From the NCBI GenBank assembly GCA_027403435.1, contig DAHZDR010000264.1, forward strand, positions 1 to 8,147: a stretch of DNA of 8,147 bases. The letters are read 5' to 3'. Position numbers and translations under genes: made by a program. Position 1 is the stretch's first letter, and every line of letters starts with the position of its first letter. Of this stretch, positions 1 to 5,498 are shown piece after piece. Source of the stretch: Deltaproteobacteria bacterium. Lineage in GTDB: Bacteria > Desulfobacterota > Binatia > Binatales > Binataceae. A model generated the notes under the pieces. The model searched no databases. It saw only the letters and a list, made by a program, of their open reading frames with translations, and was not told the DNA's origin.

Positions 1-96
1 ACCCCGGTGATCTTCGACGGGCGCAATCTGTACGATCCGGCGCTGATGAAGGCGCTTGAATTCCGTTATTACTCGATCGGCCGGCGGCCGGTCTGA
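1..96 (+). CDS. UDP-glucose 6-dehydrogenase, C-terminal end (partial)
   Basis: The window opens inside a frame that encodes 31 residues and stops with TGA at 94-96. The peptide holds the pattern VIFDGRNLYDP followed by a few residues and then YYSIGR, which is the typical C-terminal signature of the UDP-glucose/GDP-mannose dehydrogenase family (UDP-binding domain). Ugd oxidises UDP-glucose to UDP-glucuronate with two NAD+ in the cytoplasm, feeding capsule, exopolysaccharide or lipid-modification pathways. Only the tail is visible, so the Rossmann fold and catalytic cysteine cannot be checked, and a GDP-mannose or UDP-ManNAc dehydrogenase cannot be fully excluded. The FDGRNLYDP wording favours the UDP-glucose type. 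The epimerase gene 23 bp downstream on the same strand supports a nucleotide-sugar operon. Confidence 0.82.
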   Translation, partial: TPVIFDGRNLYDPALMKALEFRYYSIGRRPV

Positions 97-119
97 TCGC
101 GCGGGCAGGGGAGCGGCGA

Positions 120-1058
120 ATGCGCATACTCGTGACCGGCGGCGCCGGCTTTATCGGGTCGCATACGGTGGACGCGCTGGTCGCCGCCGGCGGCGATCAG
201 GTGGTCGTGCTCGACAACCTTGCGGCGGGCAAACGCGACCAGGTGAATCCGGCCGCGCGCTTTTACGAGGCCGATTTGCGCGACGCCGAGCGGATGCGCG
301 CGATCGCGGCGGCCGAACGGCCCGAGGCGATCGTTCATTTCGCGGCGCAGATGGACGTGCGGCGCTCGGTCGCCGATCCGGCCTTCGACGCGCAGGTGAA
401 TCTGGTCGGCTTCCTGAACCTGCTCGAGGCCGCCCGCCCCCACGGCCTGCGCCGGGTGGTTTTCGCCTCGACCGGCGGCGCAATCTATGGCGAGCAGGAC
501 GTTTTTCCCGCCGACGAAAGCCATCCATGCCGGCCTATCAGTCCTTATGGCGTGGCCAAGTTCGCCAGCGAATCGTACTTATTCTTCTATAAAGCGCAGT
601 ACGGAATAGCTTACGCCGCGATGCGCTACGCCAACGTTTATGGGCCGCGCCAGGACCCGCACGGCGAAGCGGGGGTGGTCGCGATTTTCTGCGCGCGGCT
701 GCTCGAAGGCCGGCCCGCGACAATCTTCGGCGACGGCGGGCAGACGCGCGATTACGTCTATGTCGGCGACGTGGCGCGGGCCAACGTCGCGGCGTTGACG
801 GCGGCCGCCGCCGGCCCAATCAATATCGGGACGGGCGTCGAAACCAGCGTCAACCAGCTTTATCGGATGCTGGCGGAGGCGGCGGGCGGCGCCGCGGCCC
901 CAGCCTACGCGCCGGCGCGTCCGGGCGAGCAGATGCGCTCGGTGATTTCCGCGGCGCGCGCCGCGCGGGAGCTCGGATGGCGTCCGGAGGTCGCGCTGGA
1001 CGAGGGTCTCAGGCGCACTTTCGCCTATTTCAAGGAACGCTTCGCGCGCGCCCGCTGA
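120..1058 (+). CDS. galE: GalE-type NAD-dependent UDP-sugar 4-epimerase
   Basis: This 312-residue protein is an extended short-chain dehydrogenase/reductase. It begins with a Rossmann nucleotide-binding motif, TGGAGFIG (residues 6-13), followed by an acidic residue at the end of the second strand (Asp32, in LDNL) that fits NAD(H) binding. The motif HFAA is at 73-76. STGGAIYGE at 117-125 and the catalytic Tyr143-x3-Lys147 (YGVAK) complete the active site. RYANVYGPRQDP (169-180) is the typical substrate-loop segment of UDP-sugar epimerases. STGGAIYGE is characteristic of UDP-glucose 4-epimerases, so UDP-glucose/UDP-galactose interconversion is the best guess. UDP-glucuronate 4-epimerase is possible given the upstream dehydrogenase. 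The length is slightly below the 330-340 residues of enterobacterial GalE but normal for the shorter bacterial and archaeal forms. An AGGGGAG ribosome-binding site at 107-113, 6 nt before the ATG, fixes the start. Confidence 0.85.
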   Translation: MRILVTGGAGFIGSHTVDALVAAGGDQVVVLDNLAAGKRDQVNPAARFYEADLRDAERMRAIAAAERPEAIVHFAAQMDVRRSVADPAFDAQVNLVGFLNLLEAARPHGLRRVVFASTGGAIYGEQDVFPADESHPCRPISPYGVAKFASESYLFFYKAQYGIAYAAMRYANVYGPRQDPHGEAGVVAIFCARLLEGRPATIFGDGGQTRDYVYVGDVARANVAALTAAAAGPINIGTGVETSVNQLYRMLAEAAGGAAAPAYAPARPGEQMRSVISAARAARELGWRPEVALDEGLRRTFAYFKERFARAR

Positions 1059-1063
1059 GGCCA

Positions 1064-1072
1064 TGCTATCAT
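1064..1072 (+). promoter_or_regulatory. Possible extended -10 promoter for lepA
   Basis: The gap between galE and lepA contains TGCTATCAT, an extended -10 element (TG, one base, then a hexamer with one mismatch to TATAAT). It lies just after the galE stop codon. The predicted transcription start is near 1079-1081, giving a leader of about 35 nt before the lepA ATG at 1116. No recognisable -35 hexamer stands 17 bp upstream, where the sequence is only a GC repeat; extended -10 promoters can work without one. This is a motif match only, so lepA could equally be read from the upstream ugd-galE transcript. Confidence 0.35.
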
Positions 1073-1115
1073 CGCATGTTTGGAGCGCGCGCCGCGCCCG
1101 TTCCATCGCTTATTC

Positions 1116-2918
1116 ATGACGCCACGCGACTTAATCCGCAATTTTTCGATCATCGCACATATCGATCACGGCAAATCGACGCTCGCCGACCGGCTGCTCG
1201 AACGCACCGGCGCGCTCACCAAGCGCGAATTCAAGGAGCAGTTCCTTGATTCGATGGACCTGGAGCGCGAACGGGGCATTACGATCAAGGCCCGATCGGT
1301 GCGATTGAACTATACCGCGCAAGACGGCCGCGCCTACGTGCTCAACCTCATCGACACCCCCGGCCACGTCGATTTCGCCTACGAGGTCTCACGCAGTCTC
1401 GCCGCGTGCGAAGGCGCCCTGCTGGTGGTGGACGCCAGCCAGGGAGTCGAGGCGCAAACCTTAGCCAACGTATACATGGCGCTCGATCACGGCCTCGAAA
1501 TCGTACCCGTGATCAACAAAATCGACCTTCCCGGCGCCGACGTCGAGCGCACGCGCGGCGAAATCGAGCAGATTATCGGGCTTGACGCGACCGACGCCAT
1601 CCTCACTTCGGCCAAAGAAGGCGTGGGTATCGCGGAGACGCTCGAGGCGGTCGTCCAGCGGATTCCACCGCCGTCCGCCGGCGCGGGCAAGCTCCTGCGC
1701 GCGCTGATCTTCGATAGCTGGTACGACACTTACGAAGGCGTGGTTGGCCTGGTTCGCGTGGTCGATGGCGAGTTGCGCCGCGGCATGAAAATCCGCCTGA
1801 TGGCCACCGGCAAGGACGGCGAGGTGATGCGCCTGGGATGGTTCACGCCGCACGAGCAGGCGGTGGACGCGATCGGCCCGGGCGAAGTCGGCTTCGTCGT
1901 CGCCGGCATCAAGACCGTCGCGGATATGCGCGTGGGCGACACCATCACCGACGCGGAAACTCCGGCGACGGAGTCGTTGGCGGGGTTCAAGGAACTCAAG
2001 CCGATGGTCTTTGCCGGGCTTTATCCGACCGAGGCGAATCAATACGGCGAACTGCGCGAGGCGATCGATAAACTGCGGCTGAACGACGCGAGTATCGTGG
2101 TCGAGCCGGAATCCTCGCAAGCGCTGGGCTTCGGCTTTCGCGCCGGATTCCTCGGCCTGCTGCACATGGAAATCGCGCAGGAGCGGCTGGAACGCGAGTT
2201 CGGCCTTGACCTGATCGTTACCGCGCCGACGGTGGCCTATCGCGTGCGCACCGCCGCCGGCGAAACCCTGATGGTCGATAATCCGGCGCTGCTGCCCGAC
2301 GAAAGCACGGTCGAGGCGATCGAGGAGCCGTTTATCCTGGCGTCCATTCACGTGCCCGAGGAGTTCCTGGGCGCCGTGATGCATCTGTGCGAGGAACGCC
2401 GCGGGGTGCAACGCGACCTCAAATTCTCCGGCCATCAGCGGGCGATTTTGCAGTACGAAATGCCGTTGGCGGAAATCGTTTTTGACTTTTACGATCGGCT
2501 GAAATCAGCCACGCGCGGTTACGCCTCGCTCGATTATGAGTTTCTGGACTTTCGTCCCGGGCATCTGGTTAAATTGGACATCCGCATCAACGGCGAAGTG
2601 CTGGACGCGCTCTCGATGATTGCCCATCGCGACAACGCTTACGAGCGTGGCCGGGCGCTATGCGAAAAGATGCGCGAGTTGATTCCGCGCCAGATGTTCG
2701 AAGTCGCGATTCAAGCGGCAATTGGCGCGAAGATAATCGCGCGGGAATCGGTCAAGGCGCTGCGCAAGAACGTCACGGCGAAATGCTATGGCGGCGACAT
2801 TACGCGCAAGCGGAAGCTGCTTGAAAAGCAAAAAGAAGGTAAACGCAGGATGAAGCAAGTCGGCCGCGTCGAAATCCCCCAGGAGGCTTTCCTCGCGCTC
2901 CTCAAGGTCGGAGACTAG
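1116..2918 (+). CDS. lepA: Elongation factor 4 (LepA), ribosome back-translocating GTPase
   Basis: The 600-residue protein matches the usual LepA/EF4 length and wording from end to end. The GTPase domain shows G1 AHIDHGKS (14-21), G2 RGIT (53-56), G3 DTPGH with the catalytic His84 (80-84), G4 NKID (134-137) and G5 SAK (165-167). It is followed by the EF-G-like domain II, then domains III and V (for example GFGFRAGFLGLLHMEI at 338-353). The LepA-specific C-terminal domain contains KCYGGDITRKRKLLEKQKEG (556-575), which no other translational GTPase has. LepA binds the ribosome and acts on stalled or wrongly translocated complexes, helping translation under ionic or cold stress. An in-frame TTG at 1080 would add 12 residues unlike the family, so the ATG at 1116 is chosen, although no good Shine-Dalgarno lies immediately before it (a GGAG at 1082-1085 is about 30 nt away). 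The gene reads directly into lepB. Confidence 0.97.
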   Translation: MTPRDLIRNFSIIAHIDHGKSTLADRLLERTGALTKREFKEQFLDSMDLERERGITIKARSVRLNYTAQDGRAYVLNLIDTPGHVDFAYEVSRSLAACEGALLVVDASQGVEAQTLANVYMALDHGLEIVPVINKIDLPGADVERTRGEIEQIIGLDATDAILTSAKEGVGIAETLEAVVQRIPPPSAGAGKLLRALIFDSWYDTYEGVVGLVRVVDGELRRGMKIRLMATGKDGEVMRLGWFTPHEQAVDAIGPGEVGFVVAGIKTVADMRVGDTITDAETPATESLAGFKELKPMVFAGLYPTEANQYGELREAIDKLRLNDASIVVEPESSQALGFGFRAGFLGLLHMEIAQERLEREFGLDLIVTAPTVAYRVRTAAGETLMVDNPALLPDESTVEAIEEPFILASIHVPEEFLGAVMHLCEERRGVQRDLKFSGHQRAILQYEMPLAEIVFDFYDRLKSATRGYASLDYEFLDFRPGHLVKLDIRINGEVLDALSMIAHRDNAYERGRALCEKMRELIPRQMFEVAIQAAIGAKIIARESVKALRKNVTAKCYGGDITRKRKLLEKQKEGKRRMKQVGRVEIPQEAFLALLKVGD

Positions 2919-2925
2919 GCTGGCC

Positions 2926-3648
2926 GTGGCTGAACCATCGAGGCAACCGTCGCGCCGGCAGTTCCCGCCGGCTCAGGCCCAGGCTCCGGCGCGTCCCGAA
3001 AAATCGGCGTTGCGTGAATACGCCGAGGCGTTCGTCGTCGCGATCGTCCTCGCGCTAATCCTGCGCACGTTCTTTATTCAGGCGTACAAGATACCCTCGG
3101 GTTCGATGGAGCCGACGCTGCTGATCGGCGACCATATTATCGTCAATAAGCTGCTCTACGGCTTCCGCCTGCCCGACTCGATCCTGGGGCTGACGCCGAT
3201 GGCCGCGGAAATTCCGTACGGCCATTACCTCTTCAAGCTCGAATCGGTACATCGCGGCGACGTGGTGGTCTTCGTTTTCCCGCCCGACCCGACCAAGGAT
3301 TTCATCAAGCGGGTGATCGGCATCGGCGGCGACACGATCGAAGTCCGCAACGGCGTGCTCTATCGCAATGGCCAGCGCGCCGACGATCCGCACGCCCATT
3401 TCGAACTGACGCCCGGCGAACGCGAAGCCAACTCCCCGCGCGACAATTTCGGTCCCGTCACGGTGCCGCGCGGCCAGTACTTCATGATGGGCGATAATCG
3501 CGACCGCAGCTACGACAGCCGCTTCTGGGGCATGGTCGATCGCAATGAAGTCGAAGGGCGCGCGATGTTCATTTACTGGTCCTGGGACAGCGACAGCTCG
3601 TCGGATTTGGCGGTCCGCTGGAGTCGGCTGGGCAAAGTGATACATTAA
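2926..3648 (+). CDS. lepB: Signal peptidase I (LepB), membrane-bound Ser-Lys peptidase
   Basis: The 240-residue protein removes signal peptides from secreted proteins on the outer face of the cytoplasmic membrane. A Pro/Arg-rich cytosolic stretch (1-30) is followed by one transmembrane helix at about 33-52. The S26 family boxes then appear in order: PSGSMEPTL with nucleophile Ser60, RGDVVVF (110-116), KRVIGIGGD with general base Lys128, and MGDNRDRSYDSRFWG (188-202). There is no second N-terminal helix as in E. coli LepB, which fits the single-anchor form common elsewhere. Box D reads GIGGD where many homologues have GLPGD. The start is GTG at 2926, 7 bp after the lepA stop; a GGAG lies at 2910-2913 within the lepA end. 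A TTG at 3010 (residue 29) is an alternative that would trim the tail just before the membrane helix. Co-transcription with lepA is very likely. Confidence 0.95.
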   Translation: MAEPSRQPSRRQFPPAQAQAPARPEKSALREYAEAFVVAIVLALILRTFFIQAYKIPSGSMEPTLLIGDHIIVNKLLYGFRLPDSILGLTPMAAEIPYGHYLFKLESVHRGDVVVFVFPPDPTKDFIKRVIGIGGDTIEVRNGVLYRNGQRADDPHAHFELTPGEREANSPRDNFGPVTVPRGQYFMMGDNRDRSYDSRFWGMVDRNEVEGRAMFIYWSWDSDSSSDLAVRWSRLGKVIH

Positions 3649-3692
3649 GGAGCTCTTGGCGGTACGCGCATCATCGTGAGGGAGAGAAAGCC

Positions 3693-4409
3693 GTGGCCGA
3701 AGACGAGGCGGGGAAAATCGGGGCACTGCTGGAACAACTGGGCGCAAGATTTGACCTCGTAATCGAGGCGGTGACCGGCTTTGGCGGGCGCCTCGAGACG
3801 CTGCGTGAAGAAGTTTTGAGCCAGTTCGGCGAAGTCGGCCGCCAGATTCGCTTCCTCGCCGATCGGCTGGCGGAAAATCGTGAGGCGGCCGCTCTGACCC
3901 GCGCCGACCTGGGCGCCGAGATGATTCGCATCGGCGAAAATCTGGGCGCGACGCGAGTCGAAACCCGCGAGAATTTCCTCAATGCGCGGATCGAACGGCG
4001 CGAGGAAATCGCCGCACTCCGCGACGAAATCCGCGCCGCGATGGCCGCCGAGGCGGAAAATTCCCGGTTGCGCAAGGCCGACGAAATTGCCCGCGCCGGC
4101 GCCGCGATCGAAACTCGGCTCGATGGCCGAATCGCCGCCTTGGGCGACGAATTGCGCCGTCAAATCGCCGCCGGCCGCGCCGAGTCGAACGACGGACTGC
4201 CGGCGGCCTCGGCCGAAATTCGCGCCGGTATCGCCTCTTCAACCGACGCGATTGTCAAGAAAATCGATCACGACCTGAAGACCACCGCGAAGGCGCTGAC
4301 CGCGATGATGCGCAAGTTCGAGCGCTTCGACGACCGGATCACGGTGCAGAGCAAGGACCAGGACCAGCGGCTGAAGAAGCTCGAACGCAAGACCGGATCG
4401 CGCGGCTGA
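3693..4409 (+). CDS. Hypothetical coiled-coil protein downstream of lepB
   Basis: I do not recognise this 238-residue protein as a named family. It is highly charged, has no cysteine, no signal peptide and no membrane segment, and is predicted to be cytosolic and mostly helical. Residues 8-65 (ALLEQLGARFDLVIEAV and onward) and 88-165 show spaced hydrophobic residues among Glu/Arg/Ala, typical of amphipathic helices or coiled coil. After a break with Gly and Pro (about 161-172) there is a second helical part, with a basic end rich in Lys and Arg (222-238). Similar short proteins with a 'KFDLVLE...' opening occur as uncharacterised genes in Deltaproteobacteria and relatives, from memory. The start is a GTG with a strong AGGGAG at 3679-3684 about 8 nt before it. 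The frame has strong G/C bias at third positions, supporting that it is expressed. The gene lies 44 bp after lepB on the same strand and may share its transcript. No function can be assigned. Confidence 0.8.
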   Translation: MAEDEAGKIGALLEQLGARFDLVIEAVTGFGGRLETLREEVLSQFGEVGRQIRFLADRLAENREAAALTRADLGAEMIRIGENLGATRVETRENFLNARIERREEIAALRDEIRAAMAAEAENSRLRKADEIARAGAAIETRLDGRIAALGDELRRQIAAGRAESNDGLPAASAEIRAGIASSTDAIVKKIDHDLKTTAKALTAMMRKFERFDDRITVQSKDQDQRLKKLERKTGSRG

Positions 4410-4460
4410 CCGTCCCGGCGCTTCGTTCAATTCCGCAAGGCGAAAAGATTCGCGCGAGAC

Positions 4461-4490
4461 CGAATCCGGCTCGGCCCCGCGCGGATTTCG
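4461..4490. terminator. Weak stem between convergent genes, possible terminator
   Basis: The 98 bp gap between the coiled-coil gene and the convergent SDR gene holds an inverted repeat: CGAATCCG (4461-4468) pairs with CGGATTTCG (4482-4490), with one bulged T and a GC-rich 13-base loop. Its place between two gene ends suits a shared terminator. No T tract follows the stem on either strand, so it does not meet the usual intrinsic-terminator pattern, and termination may instead be Rho-dependent. Nothing else is visible in the gap. Confidence 0.25.
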
Positions 4491-4507
4491 CCAAACGCCC
4501 GTCGATT

Positions 4508-5347
4508 TCAGTCCTTTTCGAACGACGGCCCGGACCATTTGGCCGGCGTCTGGAAGGGCTGTTGCGCCGCGCCGCCGAACAGGTTTCCGCCCGCCATCAG
4601 GCCGCCATCGACGACCATCGCCGTGCCCGTGACCCACGCGGAATCGTCGCTTGCGAGGTAGAGCGCGGCGCCCGCGATATCCTCGCCCGTGCCGGCGCGC
4701 GGAATCGGCTGGATATTGTCCAGAAGCTGCCGGACCGCCGGATCGCCGCCCGGAATATGCTGATGGATGAGGGGCGTGTTGATGCCGCCCGGACAGATGC
4801 AATTGACGCGAATCCGCTCCCGCCCAAGTTCCAGCGCCGCGCATTTGGTCAGATGGATGACGCCGGCCTTGGCGACGCTATAGGCCAGCGGCCCGGCGCC
4901 GCCGCGCAATCCCGCCACCGACGCGGTCGAGATAATCGAGCCGCCGCCAATTTTGCGCATCGCGGGCACGGCGTGCTTGATGCCGAGGAAGACGCCGCGC
5001 AACAGAATCGCGAAGGTGCGGTCCCAGTTTTCCGCCGTGGTCGCTTCGAGCGAGCCGAGCGCTCCGGCCAGGCCGGCGTTATTGAACATCACGTCGAGCC
5101 GGCCGAATTCCTTGACCGCGCGATCGATCGCGCCCTTGATTGCGGCCTCCGCCGTCACGTCGGTCTGCTGAAAGACCGCGTTGGCGCCGTTCTCACGGCA
5201 TTCGCGCGCCGCCGCCTCGCCGCCTTCGGCGTTGAGATCGGCAATGACCACGCTCGCGCCTTCCGCCGCGAAACGCGTCGCCGTCGCCCGGCCCATCCCG
5301 CTGGACGCGCCGGTGATAACCGCGACTTTTCCTTCGAGTTTGCGCAT
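4508..5347 (-). CDS. Classical short-chain dehydrogenase/reductase (SDR), NAD-type
   Basis: This 279-residue protein is a classical SDR oxidoreductase of unknown substrate. The cofactor motif TGASSGMG is at 12-19, and Asp37 after the second strand (VIADLN) points to NAD(H) over NADP(H). NNAG is at 89-92. The catalytic set is Ser143, Tyr156 and Lys160 (YSVAK), with PGGINTPL (186-193) in the substrate loop and the VDGG motif at 247-250. Classical SDRs interconvert alcohols and ketones in many small molecules, usually as tetramers. A tail of about 29 residues follows VDGG (251-279), longer than in most family members, and ends in an acidic-basic cluster. The reading frame is open further upstream, but a GGGGAG ribosome-binding site 6 nt before the ATG at 5347 and the family alignment (MRKLEGKVAVITG) fix this start. 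The gene is convergent with the coiled-coil gene and divergent from uvrC, so it is probably a single-gene transcript. Confidence 0.92.
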   Translation of the reverse strand: MRKLEGKVAVITGASSGMGRATATRFAAEGASVVIADLNAEGGEAAARECRENGANAVFQQTDVTAEAAIKGAIDRAVKEFGRLDVMFNNAGLAGALGSLEATTAENWDRTFAILLRGVFLGIKHAVPAMRKIGGGSIISTASVAGLRGGAGPLAYSVAKAGVIHLTKCAALELGRERIRVNCICPGGINTPLIHQHIPGGDPAVRQLLDNIQPIPRAGTGEDIAGAALYLASDDSAWVTGTAMVVDGGLMAGGNLFGGAAQQPFQTPAKWSGPSFEKD

Positions 5348-5353
5348 GATTGA

Positions 5354-5359
5354 CTCCCC
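5354..5359 (-). promoter_or_regulatory. Shine-Dalgarno of the SDR gene
   Basis: On the minus strand GGGGAG stands 6 nt before the ATG at 5347. It decides between this start and further in-frame starts upstream, which would add up to 98 residues unlike any SDR N-terminus. A TATTAT sequence (5360-5365, minus strand) directly abuts it but is too close to be the -10 of this gene, because a transcript from it would lose the ribosome-binding site. Confidence 0.7.
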
Positions 5360-5371
5360 ATAATAGTGATG

Positions 5372-5387
5372 GCTGTCCGCGGACGGC
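5372..5387. repeat. Palindrome in the SDR/uvrC divergent region, possible operator
   Basis: GTCCGCGGAC at 5375-5384 is a perfect 10 bp palindrome. It extends to a 16 bp inverted repeat (5372-5387) with one T/G mismatch pair. It sits 25-40 nt before the SDR start codon and about 110 bp before uvrC. Dyad symmetry of this size at this distance would suit binding by a dimeric repressor acting on the SDR gene. No regulator gene lies next to it, and short palindromes of G and C are common by chance in GC-rich DNA, so the role is only a suggestion. Confidence 0.3.
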
Positions 5388-5481
5388 GCGGTTCGATCGC
5401 CACGCGCGGGCGCGTTTATCCTGCCCGATACGGGCCGGATGCGCCATCGGCGAAGCGGCGCGCGATCGGGCGGGCGCGGTG

Positions 5482-5487
5482 TATAAT
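5482..5487 (+). promoter_or_regulatory. Consensus -10 box (TATAAT) of uvrC
   Basis: A perfect TATAAT lies in strongly GC-rich DNA 11 bp before the uvrC ATG at 5499. Transcription normally begins 6-9 nt after the -10 box, here about 5494-5497, leaving a leader of only 2-5 nt. That agrees with the lack of any Shine-Dalgarno sequence before the start. The position 17 bp upstream carries only a CG repeat, with no TTGACA-like -35. The box also contains an in-frame TAA at 5484, so the coding region cannot extend further upstream. Confidence 0.5.
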
Positions 5488-5498
5488 CGGCGCCAGCG

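Noticed and set aside
1461..2435. 324-residue open frame on the minus strand opposite lepA
   Set aside because: Same cause: it lies wholly inside lepA, has no domain, and has the His/Arg/Gln-rich make-up of a shadow frame.
4562..5353. 263-residue open frame on the plus strand opposite the SDR gene
   Set aside because: The minus-strand SDR has all family motifs and a ribosome-binding site; the plus-strand frame is an Arg/Ala-rich shadow.
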